Source: Halictus rubicundus (taxonomy: Eukaryota > Arthropoda > Insecta > Hymenoptera > Halictidae). From it: a DNA stretch of 64,000 bases. This document shows positions 1-11,039 of the stretch, piece after piece. The stretch's first letter is position 1; every line of letters begins with the position of its first letter. The translations under genes and the position numbers were made by a program. The stretch lies in assembly GCF_050948215.1 (NCBI RefSeq), contig NW_027488588.1, positions 124,001 to 188,000 of the forward strand, given 5' to 3'. Below the pieces are notes generated by a model. The model worked only from the letters and a program-made list of their open reading frames with translations, did not search any database and had not been told where the DNA came from.

Positions 1-310
1 TATCTCGTTGTTATGCGACAGGATATTTTCGTGTCGACTCACGCGAATCTACCCGTATTTCAAAAAAGTGTTGACCATGTCGAAAAATGATTAGTTCAGC
101 AGATATTGTAATTGACATAGTGATAAACGGTTCCGACAAGCTTCGAAATTATTAATCCAGCTAATTTTCCGGGAACCGGTCATTAAGGAGTGAATTTGTT
201 AGGTTAGATTAATGATCGTCCAGGAGCTTGCCTAATTGACTATGCCTACTTGCCTTGACTAATTGAAAATGATACTTATTATTGTAGGAATATATTAAAA
301 GAACTCCTAC
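1..310 (+). repeat. Partial copy of a dispersed repeat (family R1)
   Basis: Nearly colinear with 21590-21830 and 63310-63540. All three share the stretches around 'aggatattttcgt', 'gtcgaaaaatgatt' and 'ccagctaattttcc'. After about 240 this copy skips to sequence that matches 22306-22330 ('ctaattgaaaatgatactta'), so it carries an internal deletion relative to the copy near 21-22 kb. No coding potential was recognised. R1 could be part of a large non-autonomous transposon or of a segmental duplication. Confidence 0.75.
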
Positions 311-378
311 ATCGTAGGTGTGACGTATCGGGTGGGATGATCTCGCACCAATTTCGCTAAAGTCCTTTAATCTCTCTC

Positions 379-784
379 TTGATAACTCGATACTTAACGC
401 ATTCGCTCACGGCTCCCTCTCCCTCTCCCTCTCCCTCTCCCTCTCCCTCTCCCTCTCCCCCCCCTCTCTCTCTCTCTCTCTCTATCAGTTTCGCATCCGT
501 TCCGAAAACTCAATCAGTGACGTACGCCCTGCGCTTGGCCGTCCCTAAACACTCTACCCCCCTCACCGAGACCCAAACACTCTACTTTCACACTTCGGCC
601 CAAACAGACACCCTATATAAAATACGTGAGTAAAAAAATTAAATACTTACCTTACTTCCTCTGTAAATGAAAATATAATTATGGACAATAGATATCTAAT
701 TTATAATACATTACAGCCACACACAGTCTGCAGAAAGTGCCAGTAGCAATGACAGCGATACGTCAAGAGATGAGATGCGACGTG
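379..784 (+). other. Possible exon pair upstream of the BEL solo LTR (speculative)
   Basis: An 84-codon ORF starts at 379, but its first half is encoded by the CT-rich microsatellite. The later part (about 500-620) is not repetitive and ends at a good donor (c|gtgagt near 624). A plausible acceptor (attacag) near 715 precedes a serine-rich open stretch into which the solo LTR at 785 was inserted. A further donor-like gtaagt follows the LTR near 1459. I do not recognise the peptide. It may be a fragment of a host gene or of another repeat. Confidence 0.2.
413..483 (+). repeat. (CTCCCT)n / (CT)n microsatellite
   Basis: About seven units of CTCCCT, then a short C run, then about nine CT units. 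It explains the Ser-Pro repeat in the forward ORF over this stretch. Confidence 0.95.
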
Positions 785-1442
785 TGTATCTGAACACAAC
801 TTTATTTTCACCCGTTTAACAAATTCGGATTTGCGTAGTGGTTCGATGACGAATGGACAACAACTGAACGTTCGCTCGCGCGCTTTATATACTGTTCCCC
901 TACTTTTATCAACTAAACTGAGATTCGTGGAAAAGGCTAAAGCTGTCGCTTTGTACTGTTTATTTTAAACCGTCGTCCCAGGTATACAAATTCTGGGCTC
1001 ATCCTTGCATGCCACATGCGCAATGACTTTCACCAGACGGCTAATCGCTTTAATTTACAATCATATTTCCTTTTACCCGAACCTCGCGACCCTTTGTAGC
1101 CTGGCGGCCCCGGATCCACCTTTCGGTTTTTCCGTGCTCGCTAGAAACCCTTCAGGTGAGAAAGTTCTCCAAATTGAGGTGTTTTTGCGGCCTAAGATAG
1201 ACACATTGTGACTATCTTTACACGCTATTGGCTTGAGATGCAACAAACGCTATCGCGTAGTCGCCAAAGTCAACGAGATTCGGGTGTTTACTCTTTGTGG
1301 TATACACAATTTTCGCATCAAAATGACTAGCAGTAGCCATCCTCCACTAATCTCTTACAATATTTCACATCTCATTCCGTGTCAATTTCGCATACATGAA
1401 TTCTGCAGTTAGAAACAAAAATACGCATTTCCATCTGTAACA
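785..1442 (-). mobile_element. Solo LTR of a BEL/Pao retrotransposon
   Basis: This 658-bp block starts TGTATCTG and ends CTGTAACA. It aligns along its whole length with the two LTRs of the full-length BEL element at 41593-48409, with roughly ten differences seen by eye. It is bounded by a perfect 5-bp target duplication, ACGTG (780-784 and 1443-1447). No internal BEL sequence is present, so it is the usual product of recombination between the two LTRs. It is older than the intact copy, since it differs from it while the intact copy's two LTRs look identical. Confidence 0.93.
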
Positions 1443-1447
1443 ACGTG

Positions 1448-2435
1448 CTTCATGTTTCGTAAGTATCTCAAAACGTTCAAATACTTCATTATTATTATTT
1501 TTATTGTGTTTTATATATGAGAATACGATATACCTTCAAACTAGTGTGTTATCAAAAATGATTTCAATAGTTTCTGTTACAAAAATCTATTTTTTGCAAA
1601 ATCCTGAAGTCGTAGACAAATTTAGAGACCAGATTTGAAATCAGTGAAAAAATCTATGGGAAATGATGTATAGCATGTTAAAAAAAATTTTTCTGCGCGT
1701 GGATTGGAAAAACCAAAAAATTGTGCAAGTTTAACGAATTTTCTCAAGGTTAAAAAGCGTTCGTACCATAATCTCCCTATTTTTCCCATATTCTACAAAG
1801 TTTCAGCTTTAATTTAAAAAAAATTTCATCGCTCTACCTCATTTTTATCGAAAGTTCTTTGCGTCATTGTGCGGCGCCAAAGCCGCCACAGCACCTTTAA
1901 ATTTTCACAGAAAAACAAACTTAAAAGTCGAGACCTGTACTTTTTTCTTCACAATTACGACCAATAGCAACTTAAAAAAAAATTATTTATGCATTACTCA
2001 GTAAATTAATCCTAACATTTAGAACAAATTCAAGCAGTTTTGTCCAATTTTAAAAAAGTTAATTGTTTTTAAATGGTCTACAGGATTAACGTAATGGTCT
2101 TTTAATGGTTCGACCGGATTTCAATACGAAATGAGGTAATTACTTCGGTGAAAAATAGGATTCATAAAGTGTTGATATTTAAATGATTGTGCGAATCACA
2201 ATTTTCTATAAATCTCGTTAATTTCACAATTTTCGAATGTCATGGATACTTAAAAAGCAATATACATGCGATAAACATCAATATGAGCAAGTTACTTTTT
2301 TATCAAATGAACAGCTAATTCCTCGATCTGGACCACTGTGCGACGCGACGCTACGCGAGACGCGACAATAGTATTATATAACAGCATCGTGATTTATGAA
2401 AAAATAATATTAATTCAATATTTCTATTGTATGTA
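1448..2435. other. AT-rich unassigned stretch
   Basis: No ORF, RNA gene or clear repeat boundary was recognised. The sequence is A/T-rich with many short poly-A and poly-T runs, as is typical of old degraded repeats. Confidence 0.5.
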
Positions 2436-3881
2436 TTACATGTTGGCTCGTTTGTAGATTGTATGGACATAACAAACGTCCGTTGTGAATTTCCCGAGCG
2501 TCTCGTTACCGTTAGACCCGATACCCGCGAACATTGTCTCGCTACCCCGCAGGCAAGGCGCGCCGATTCTTACATAACATGACGCTCGCATCAAAGTCAG
2601 ATCGCTCGCGGTGTCTACGATTGCCGTTATCGCGCGATTGTTTACTCTTACCATTTTGCAGGACTTCGTCGTGGGCGACTGTACCACAACGTTTACGTTG
2701 TTCTCGGCTTCGGTGCTGCGTCTCGGGCACGCCGGCGCAATATGTCCGTGCTGCCCGCACCGGAAACACTTCAGGCCCCGAGCTTTCGCCGGGCAATTCG
2801 CGCTGAGATGATTCGGCTCGTTACAGTTGTAGCACTTCCTCGTCTCTTTTCTCGGCGCCCATCCGTCGGCCCGTCGATTTTCACCGCTGCTCGCCGTTCC
2901 CGCGTCCCTCTGCAGTCTAGTCCGTGAGCCTCCCGCGCAAGATGCCGCCGAAAGCGTCAATTTTTCGAAGGCCCGCAACAGAGCTTCTGGAGTGCGGAAA
3001 CAATGCATCCTCGCCTGAATCTTCAACACCGGATCGGGTATGCCTTCGATGACGTGATCTACCAATTCGATCTGGTCGTCTATCGGTATGCGGTTGGCCT
3101 TTATTAATTTGTCGTGGAGGTAGTCCTCGATAGTTCCTCCCTTCTCCACACTCGCTCTTGGAACTGCTTGCGTACTAGGACTTTACTCGGCCGGCGATAA
3201 AACATCTGTTCGAATTCGAACAACAATTCGTGAGCACGTAGTTCGAGGAAGTCGGGTCGCGAGTGCATCCATTCTTGCGCTTTCCCGCGCAGCCGCATTC
3301 CAATTAGGACTTTCGTCTCATCGTCGCCTAATCGGTAAGACGTTTGCAGAATCTTTACCTGCTTCTCCCACGTAGGGTAATCTTCGGATTTGCCGTCGAA
3401 ATAGCCGAGCAGTTCGGCGACCGATTTTACGCTCATCCGTCCGCGCGTATTCACTGCCGTCGGCGAGCTCGCGCGCTCGGCCGCGTACCGGGGTTGCCCC
3501 CCTCGTAGGAGCGCGATTTCGCGTCTCGCTAACTCCATTTCCCTTTCTAAAATAGCCTTTTCTCGCCTGCACAGGTCCAGCTCGCGCCGATTTCGTTCCA
3601 TTTCGTCCCTCGTTCCGTCTGTGTGTTTTTCGTTGTCCTCCAACCGGTCCAAATCGTCGCTTGCGTGCGTTACCTTCGTCAGTCCACCCGTCGGATCGTA
3701 CGCTGCCAGTCAGTCGTAACCCGCAATCTTTGAGAATGTCCCTCAGCTCTGAGACTGTGAGCGTGCTCGCGTCTGCGGTGGCCATTTTCACTTCGCGGTA
3801 TTTAACGGGTTTTCGTTCGCACCAGCGCACCAATACTTCGATCTCTGCCACTCGATGCTCTAATCCCGGACGAGCCCCCAA
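2436..3881 (-). pseudogene. Ty3/gypsy gag-protease, frameshifted and truncated
   Basis: Read on the minus strand from about 3788, the order is: an N-terminal SAP-like motif (LTVSELRDILKDCGL); an Arg/Glu-rich coiled coil (RREKAILEREMELARREIA); a gag core (YPTWEKQVKIL, GKAQEWM, FYRRPSK); two CCHC knuckles (CYNCNEPNHLSANC and CFRCGQHGHIAPAC); and the start of a retropepsin. The protease active site reads VDTASDL, where DTG/DSG is usual, so the glycine is replaced. The three open pieces (3881-3318, 3652-3104, 3149-2436) lie in two frames, so at least two frameshifts have occurred. Homology stops near 2460 inside protease; RT, RNase H and integrase are absent. A matching PBS and 5' LTR lie immediately to the right. 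A shorter relative of the same gag is at 59865-60347. Confidence 0.85.
3863..3880 (-). promoter_or_regulatory. Primer-binding site, tRNA-Pro type
   Basis: On the minus strand this is TGGGGGCTCGTCCGGGAT. That 18-mer is the tRNA-Pro PBS known from murine leukaemia virus and many gypsy elements. It lies 6 nt inside the LTR edge at 3887, the correct position for a minus-strand element. Confidence 0.85.
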
Positions 3882-3886
3882 AATTA

Positions 3887-4356
3887 TGTGGGATCAGAGG
3901 TGTTAGGAAGTACTGGTCACTTATAAGCACGAGGAAGCGAAAACTTTAATGCGATAATGTACAAAACAAGAAAAAAAAAAGAGAAGTACAGGGGTTACAG
4001 CAATTGCGTCCGCGCTCGGATTTACGGGGTTCGCCTCCGTCTGAGGTCACTCCCACGATTATTTTCGCGCACTCGATAGGCGTTTCGAACGCCCTTTTTC
4101 GTCGTCTCTACACGTCTCTAGCTCGTCTCTCTACAATCGTCCTTTCGTCACTGTCTTACGTTCGCGGCTGCCGTATCGGCCACGCGTACTCTTTCTCTCT
4201 CACTCTCTCTCTCTTTCCCTCTCTCACGCATACTCTTCGCGCTTCCTTTGCCACAACACGGCGCTCTGTCCTTCGTGACACATCGCGATGTTTACTCGTT
4301 ACTTTCCGCGAGACGACCGTTGCCTTTCGAATTCACGATCGCGCGGACCCTACACA
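3887..4356 (-). mobile_element. 5' LTR of the truncated gypsy element
   Basis: A 470-bp block read on the plus strand as TGTGGGATC...CCTACACA (minus strand TGTGTAGG...GATCCCACA), so it has TG...CA ends. It sits next to the PBS. The right boundary coincides with the start of mariner TIR sequence at 4357. No TSD can be tested because the other end of the element is missing. It includes a CT-rich run near 4190-4225. Confidence 0.75.
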
Positions 4357-4535
4357 TATTTAGATTCTACCGGAAAAAACAAGTCAATTTTGTCTGAAAC
4401 ATTTTTTTGTCAGATACTTCCATGATGAGATATAACAGTTTGAAGTTTCGAGTTGTAGGTACTTGAAGCGCTCGGAAATAGCGTTATGGAATTATACGCG
4501 CTTGAGTCCTTTGCTTATTCATGAAGAAACACAAA
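4357..4535 (+). repeat. Mariner-like TIR fragment
   Basis: It follows 36100-36268 (the inner part of the left TIR of the mariner at 35904-37793) almost base for base, including 'gtcagatacttccatgatga' and 'cctttgcttattcatgaaga'. It is therefore a piece of another copy of that transposon. The gypsy LTR abuts it, which suggests the gypsy element inserted into a mariner copy. Confidence 0.85.
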
Positions 4536-4945
4536 TTATTAGATCTCGAGATATTTTCAAAGAATGTCTTTATTGAAGAAGATACTCAAACGCTTAATAA
4601 CTATGTTGTAAAGGTAAACACCCTTTCGGCATTGTTATCATAACAGAAACCGATTTGTACGAGTAAGCATTTCGTAATTCAGTAGCAATTCACGTATCGT
4701 AACTCGAGTACGAAAACTAAGATTTTGAAAAAGTGTAGCTGTATTTCAATAAATACAAGAAAATGTATGATATTTTTTGAAAATATCTCGAGATCTAATA
4801 ATTTTTTTGCCATGGTACCCTAATCATTTTTTACGTAGAATGAAAGGAAGAATCGATCTGTGCAAAAAAAATATGCATTTCTATTTAAAGAAATGATGCA
4901 ATTGTTAATTGCACATGAACTGCTGCAATTGCACATGAATCGCAC
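4536..4945. repeat. Inverted-repeat debris of another TIR element
   Basis: 'attagatctcgagatatttt' at about 4539 reappears inverted at about 4778-4800. The stretch 4776-4945 matches 29262-29415 in reverse orientation (shared 'gatctcgag', 'ccatggtaccctaatca' and the 'caattgttaattgcacatg' region). These look like termini of a second TIR transposon family. No transposase ORF was seen. Confidence 0.6.
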
Positions 4946-5213
4946 ATCCTTATATGTATTTTATCATACGTAAATTATACATATAAAATTCTTTTAAAAT
5001 AATTTATCATGTTATACGCAAATGTAATTTCTTAATGAAAATATATTAGAACCATCTTTGTTCTGGAAATTCTCCCACCGGTTATAAAGTGTAAAAAAAT
5101 TTTTTAAAATATGGTCGTATTCTACGATTCTTCCTGTTTGAAATTCCGTTTTTTAATTCGCGGAGCATCAAAAATTGCAAATATTGGGTACTTGAAACTG
5201 TTATAAAAATATA

Positions 5214-5380
5214 TTAGATTGGAGGGAAAGTTCTGTCGTATTTTAAAGAAAACATTTGAATCAATTTATAAAAATACGTGTTTAACATTATTCAATGATA
5301 TAATTTCCATTATTTGTAAGGACTTGTTGCCATCTTTCAGGTAACCTGTGCATTCTTGTTTCCCAATGACTCAATAGATA
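5214..5380 (-). pseudogene. Mariner transposase C-terminus with adjoining TIR (remnant)
   Basis: The minus strand reads ...HWETRMHRLPERWQQVLTNN... ending at a stop codon at 5288-5290. This is the conserved C-terminal motif (LPxRWQxVxxxxGxY) of mariner transposases. A TIR-like sequence, TTAGATTGGAGGGAAAG, lies at 5214-5230 right after a TA dinucleotide. A TAG stop lies just upstream in the same frame and no catalytic domain was found. This is an old 3' remnant, different from the two longer mariner-like elements in the window. Confidence 0.75.
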
Positions 5381-5950
5381 CTATTTTTACTAAGAAATTC
5401 CCGTGTGATTAACTCCATGATACTGGATGTAAAGCTGTGGGTTATAGGAGTGGGCTAAGATATGAAACTGTTACCGCCCACTACTACACGATTGTAGGGT
5501 GTGACAAGACGTCATTTCGTATGGGTTCGAAGTGGTGACATTGTATTGATGCGAAGCTTAGAAGAAGGTTCCCCGGCAGGAATGCGGTGACGTATCTAGA
5601 TACGAATGCGCGGCCGATTGGTTCAGAGTGGAAGAGGCAGGCCTTGTTTCACACGCATTTTCGGCTGAATTCGAAATATTGGCTACAGCGGTCACACATA
5701 CTGTGTAGCGTGACGGCCTTCGGCCTCAAAACATTGGGCCAACAGCCGCGGCAGAGATGGGGATAGGCATACCTACGATAGACTCGGTTTGTTTAGGTAC
5801 CGTCCCCCGGCGCTGCTCTGTATGGAGCGGTTTATGACAGATTATTACTATTGTGGTGTCGGATGTCGGGCATGGGGATCGTGTCGAAACGTCGAGACGA
5901 AAACGACACCCTGTCGAGTGATTTGGGCGCCGTCGAGGACCGATACTCTT
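5381..5950. other. Unassigned moderately GC-rich sequence
   Basis: No coding homology was recognised. Short LTR-like features appear ('ggccttcggcctcaaaacat'), but no boundary could be fixed. Confidence 0.4.
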
Positions 5951-5951
5951 C

Positions 5952-6043
5952 GACTGTTTAGATTAAGATACAGCATTGGACTGTTTAGGTTAAGATACAG
6001 CATTGGACTGTTTAGGTTAAGATAGAGCATTACACTGTTTAGC
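5952..6043 (+). repeat. 27-bp tandem repeat
   Basis: A 27-bp unit (CTGTTTAGGTTAAGATACAG plus CATTGGA) begins at 5954, 5981, 6008 and 6035, giving three full units and a partial fourth. The last unit has diverged. It produces short repetitive peptides on both strands that are not genes. Confidence 0.92.
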
Positions 6044-6786
6044 TTTGAGGAACTGTATGTGTGTGTTTGTGTGTATGTGCATGTGTGCGTAGAGTGCGAG
6101 CGTGACGCGTTTTCTTTTAACGAAGACGACGCAGTCGAGAGAAAAGCGCACGTGAGAGAACTTCGGCCTGCGAGTTGCGGTCAGAGTTAAGAGAACAGAG
6201 TATTGCGTTGAGTTTTGACCTGCGAGGTGCGGTCAATCGCGTTGTGTACGATTGTTTTGTCTCTTTTCTATTTTCAAATATATATATGTCGGGGCGTGAT
6301 GGCAGCGATGCACCCCGTCGGCAACAACGCGTAACGCCTATAGGACTTAGTTTAATTGTAAAATAACGATTTACCGTACCCTGATAATTGCCCTGCGAAG
6401 GGGCAATAAAACAGTCCCTGCGTACCTGCGCTACCCCTCTTCGCGCGCGGGGCAAAGGGAGATGCGAGACAGGGTACCTGGAATGATGGGCTGGGACCCT
6501 GTTGAACGTGACCACGGGCGACAGAATAGTTTCCGGGACGGTAGAGAGAAGACTAGCTTTGAGGAAAGCGACTTTTCGAGAGTAAAAGAACAAAAAGACG
6601 TACGCGAACATTCTGTGCGGCCCGTGTGCTCGTTGACGTGTCTCTCGTTGCGCTACGCGATCCGGCATCGCGTGTACGTGTAGAGTCCATACGACGTTCG
6701 CGTAAGCGCGAAAGGAGCGAAACGATGGAGAACGACGACGGACAATCTCCGACGGGTCCGAGGACGGAAGAGTCCGCCCAGCCTCT

Positions 6787-6788
<2 letters not shown>
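6044..6788. other. Unassigned, LTR- or UTR-like sequence
   Basis: Mixed-composition DNA with GT-rich runs near 6056-6090 and a possible polyadenylation motif (caataaaacag) near 6405. The ORFs across it run through low-complexity sequence and match nothing I recognise. Confidence 0.35.

Positions 6789-6789
<1 letters not shown>

Positions 6790-6842
<53 letters not shown>
6790..6842 (+). repeat. (TA)n microsatellite
   Basis: About 26 uninterrupted TA units. Confidence 0.97.
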
Positions 6843-6843
<1 letters not shown>

Positions 6844-7436
6844 TGTTTTATTCATTTTCCCGCACGTAGTCAGTCATATTTTATCCCACACTATTGAGCT
6901 GGAAGTCGGCACAGTCGGACAACATCTGTTTACTGTAAAGTAATTTGTAGACCCCGACCTCTTCGACGAATGTAAAAATGCTACACCCGAGCAATTAAAA
7001 AACGATGACACTTCCAAAATGGCGAAATTAAAATTATTTCAAGGCCAGGTTGTACCTGTCCCCACAGCGACCCTCGTCTCTTACCCGAAAATAATATTTC
7101 GGATCGCGCTTTTGACCCCCACGCGAAGTACAATTCCGAGGTTTCTTCGTGACAGAAGTTCGCCGCAGGAGACATAACTAGAATTTCCCACTTGGCGGTA
7201 ATGAGGCACACCATGTATCCTTGCACGTATGTGAACCGTTAGAAATGTCAGATTTGTAGTCCATCAATTTTATGACGAGCAAAGTCAGATGATGCGAGCG
7301 TAAAAATTAGTTTCTGCGACGTGTTTTTTAATTACCTTATGATCACCGTCCGACGAAATCATTACTATGTTTGCGTAGTTGGGTCTAGTTGGGCCTACAG
7401 GCTCGCTTGAGGTGGGAATAGGTTTGTTAGCATAGT

Positions 7437-7715
7437 AATAAATTGTTATTTTGTTTGTTATAACGTTTAAATTCCTTAACAAGGTATTCCCTATCTATTA
7501 CCACGAGGGACTCTGCAATGTTCTAGTTAACAGCTTTTGAAATAAATAATGACGAATTGTTTCACCGCACAGATTGTCAGATGATATTCTTTCTTTTTCG
7601 TTAGCGTGGTAATAAATTGTTATTTTGTTTGTTATAACATTTAAATTCCTTAACAAGATCTATTACCACGAGGAACTCAGAAAAGTTCTGGTTGATAGCT
7701 TTTTAAATAAATACA
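7437..7715 (+). repeat. Direct duplication of about 115 bp
   Basis: 7437-7552 and 7601-7715 are near-identical (TTAGCATAGTAATAAATTG versus TTAGCGTGGTAATAAATTG, then a shared 'ccttaacaag', 'ctattaccacgag' and 'aaataaat'), offset by 164 bp. The second copy has lost a few bases. This looks like a local tandem duplication of non-coding sequence. Confidence 0.85.
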
Positions 7716-8039
7716 GCATGTTCATTCTGTCTTCGTACGGCTCTAGCATTGGGCAGCGAACCCCTGGGGTTCTGGTAGCAGAGGACACGCTGTGCCTTTG
7801 TTCCGAGCCTCTCGAACCCTCTCCAATGGCTGTCCCGGACCCCAAAATTCTTATAAACGGGGAAAAAACGGCCGGTCGGCCGGCCGGTGAGATATGCATT
7901 GACCTTTAATCGTACTCTGTTCTACTTACTTCAATATCCACCAAACGAGAGAGGTTGGTAGGCCAAGATCCAGGTTGATTCGTTCAAAATAGCCCTAAAA
8001 GTCCTTTAAAAAACCTCACTGTCTCAAAATCTTTGTCGG

Positions 8040-8764
8040 TGATAAATAAATAAAATTATTTATTCGATCTTATGTTTGCTTAGCTCCAAGTACACATTTA
8101 ACGTAAGACAAACACGATAGGACATAAGAACAATCCGATAGTTAAGTTACCAATCCACCTTACCATCACACGTACCTTCCCGCACTCATAATATCCCGCT
8201 AAACACCTCACCCTAAACGGCGCGACGACGCTCGGTAGTACGTCATCGCGTCCCTCGATTCGCACTTCTCGCGTTAACGCTTCCTACCCCACCATTCATT
8301 CATGACCAGACTCACCCTCGCTCCACTGACCCACTCCGCACCGCACTCCTGACCAACAGGAATAAATCCCCTGGAGGATGTCCGCCCGAATCACGCTGGC
8401 TCCTGTCGACCATCTTCGAGAGAGGGCCCAGTATCAGCCCGCCGAGCACCAGGAGAATCCTCTCCCACAGGACGAGCAGCGTCCACAACACCAAGCCTAT
8501 ACGACACAGCCGGCGAGGGTCAGCCAAAGGGACTTTGCCTGAAGAGCGTCAGCCGAAGGGGTCTAGCCAGGTGAGAGCCTGCCGAAGGGGTCTGGTCCGG
8601 TGAGTGTCAGACATTAAATTACGCGCGTCCGAAAGTCTCGTGTCCCGAGTCAGGCACGGTTATACTCGCCGTGCGGCCTCAAAAGCTGAAATTATTATTA
8701 ACGTCTTGTCCGCGGCCTCGTGATTCGCTCTGTTGCGCACCGAATCGAACCGCGGGACGTAACA
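8040..8764 (+). mobile_element. Truncated LTR of the TGTCACG...GGACGTAACA gypsy-type family
   Basis: The 3' end (ccgcgggacgtaaca, ending at 8764) matches the end of the LTR at 18969-20976. An internal block (gacgctcggtagtacgtcatc near 8225-8245) corresponds to 19092-19111. No TGTCACG start was found to the left, so the 5' end is missing or too diverged to see. Repeated 'ccgaaggggtct' motifs occur near 8550-8600. Confidence 0.6.
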
Positions 8765-9079
8765 TTTTGTATTTCCGCTCCGCGCGGGTCTGGTCAGTCC
8801 TCGTACACATCTGGCAGAGATGGGCAAAGATTAATGTAAAATTTTGAAATTTAACTTTCAGTTATCTTTTATTCGTACTCAACTTTCTCAGATGTATATT
8901 CACCACAGTTTATCCGTAAGATACTCTTCACGATTTTTATTCGTCATCCATGGTTTATCGAATCTCGGAGTAACGGCGTATGCGTATTCAACGTCTCTAG
9001 CGATGAGAAGTTATTTGAGAGGCGTTATTCGTAAGATATAGCTGATGATTTTCAGAGTACCTTTGACGATTACAGTGAA

Positions 9080-9240
9080 ATCTCGTTGTATGCCAGTGCC
9101 AACCTTGCGTGTCCAAGCCAATGGAAAACCTCACACCACCGCGGTGAGCGCCGAAGCTCGAGAGCCGTCGCGGCCACGACATTGCGGCTATATCGGTGTG
9201 AGACCAGAATACCACTACTAATCCAATTACAAAACTTCTT
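9080..9240 (-). repeat. Dispersed LTR-like repeat, copy 1
   Basis: Shares 'caccaccgcggtgag', 'ctcgagagccgt', 'gcggccacgacattg' and 'ggctatatcggtgt' with 17220-17345. On the minus strand it contains AATAAAG, as in an R/U5 region of an LTR. A diverged inverted relative is at 31500-31560. The family is not identified. Confidence 0.65.
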
Positions 9241-9753
9241 TATTTTTCGTTATTTTTTTATGAAACTTTTACTAACATATTCGTGGCATTTCTCTAATTA
9301 AAATGATACCAAATATGATATATGTAATTCCGATGATATTTACTTGTGTAATGAACGATTAAAGTTTCGCATAGGAAAGAAGGACAGCCCATGGGAAAGA
9401 AAGAGACGCGTATCGTAGAAGCGTTCGGGAAAAATGAAAAACTGGCATTAGCTCAGGCCTTTAAATCGAAACTTAGATTTCTTGATGGTCAATTATTTTT
9501 TTACTAGACTTTCACCAATATATTTATTGAATTTTTCTGATTAAACTGATACCAAACACGATACAATCCGGATCATATTTACGCTAATTTTCCGTTAATA
9601 TAATTGTAATGGGGAGTAACTTTCATCGTTCATTACACAAGTAAATATCATCGGAATCATATCGTATTTGCTTTCATTTTAATGAGAAAAATGCCACGAA
9701 CATGTTGGTGAAAGTCCCATAAAAAAATAATGAAAAATAAAGAAGTTCTCAAG
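9229..9753. repeat. Fold-back structure with arms of about 130-140 bp
   Basis: 9229-9368 (aacttctttatttttcgtta ... gatatttacttgtgtaatgaacg) is repeated inverted at 9618-9753 (cgttcattacacaagtaaatatc ... aaaaataaagaagtt). The spacer is about 250 bp. The arms are imperfect. It may come from two LTR ends in opposite orientation or from a fold-back MITE. Confidence 0.8.
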
Positions 9754-10935
9754 ATTTGCTGTCCTTTTCTATTTTCAGCAGAATGGCGATGCCGTTCGGC
9801 ACTGCATCAAAGAATAATAGGGTCCCGTCGACAGCATTTCTCCGCTGTGACTGACAGATAACTCATTGGACACACGAATTACTACGTGTTAACGGACTGC
9901 GGCGAACTGTAAATAGCGGTGAATATCGCTGTCCTTTTCTACGTTCGGCACTGCACCAAAGAATAGTGCCCCGAGCACGACAAGACCCGAACTTTTGGCA
10001 TATAAAGCGGATTCACTGTAGCCAGATTTCAAATATTTGTGTAAAATTTTGAGACATCGATTTTTTAAGTAATTAGATAATATCTGAATTGTTTCGTTCG
10101 TGTATAAGTATATCTTTATTAATAACGTAACAAATTAACAACTGTTGCCTGCAGAACTAACTTTGGGCAACTGTTTCACGGAGCCAGTAGACTCCTGCGG
10201 TACAAGAAGTAACGAAGAATTACCGAGTAAAAGATACGAGTTTCGAACGAGTCTTCGAACACAAGTCGACTTCCGAGTGAAAGAGACGAGTTTGGTCGAA
10301 CCACCGAGTCGAATGTAGGTTTTGATCTGACCAATGTAAGTTGAAGTCTAACGAGTGTCGAAGGTAAGTTGAAGTCTCAAACGAGTCGAAAGTGAGTCGA
10401 AGTCTAGTTGAAGTCTAGTTGAAATCTCGTTGAAGTCTGTCTTCTGTCCCGGGGCCCGCTCGCTGGTCACCTCGGTGGTGCCAAGAAAACATCCCAACTT
10501 GGGGGAAAAGTCCTTCTCATTCGCTGGCTGACCTGAAGGGGAAGAATCTTCCGGGACAACCCTCACCGGTGGAGGAGGAAGTCTCCACCCACAAGTCAAA
10601 CCAGGAAAATTGAAAAAAAACGAATTGCAGGACCCCGGAACAACCCGAGTATTTAGCCTAAGTGGCTCGCGAACGAATTTATTGCCCCTTAGCTTGGGTC
10701 CGGTGACGACGGTTAAGGGGCACGCGCACGTCTTGCACTAGAGGGGTTGAGCTCTTGGCCTGGTCGACGCTTGTGCGAGCTATAAGGCCCGCTTTGTTCG
10801 AATCCGGGACCTCCGGTACATTGCGGGTGGTACGCGGAGCGAGGATTTCCCGGATTGAACTTTTATGGCCACTTTCCAATGCCACCAGATAAAAAACCCT
10901 CGAGAGCCGTGCATACGGCCACTCGAGAATTAGCA
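9754..10935. other. Unassigned stretch with degenerate GAGTCGAA/GTTGAAGTC repeats
   Basis: 9760-9960 contains a partial internal duplication ('gctgtccttttcta...ttcggcactgca' twice). 10230-10440 is rich in short degenerate repeats (gagtcgaa, gttgaagtct). 10600-10930 is GC-richer and resembles an LTR but shows no clear ends. No gene was recognised. Confidence 0.5.
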
Positions 10936-11039
10936 TTCTTCTAATTTTCGAAGGATGGCTAGAAATCGGAGAAGGGCATAATTTATGGCTTTCAGCTTTA
11001 ACTTTATGCAGCTGTTGCCTCGCGACGATTGACTATATG

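Noticed and set aside
6553..6943. Ile-Tyr repeat ORFs on both strands
   Set aside because: Created by the (TA)n microsatellite.
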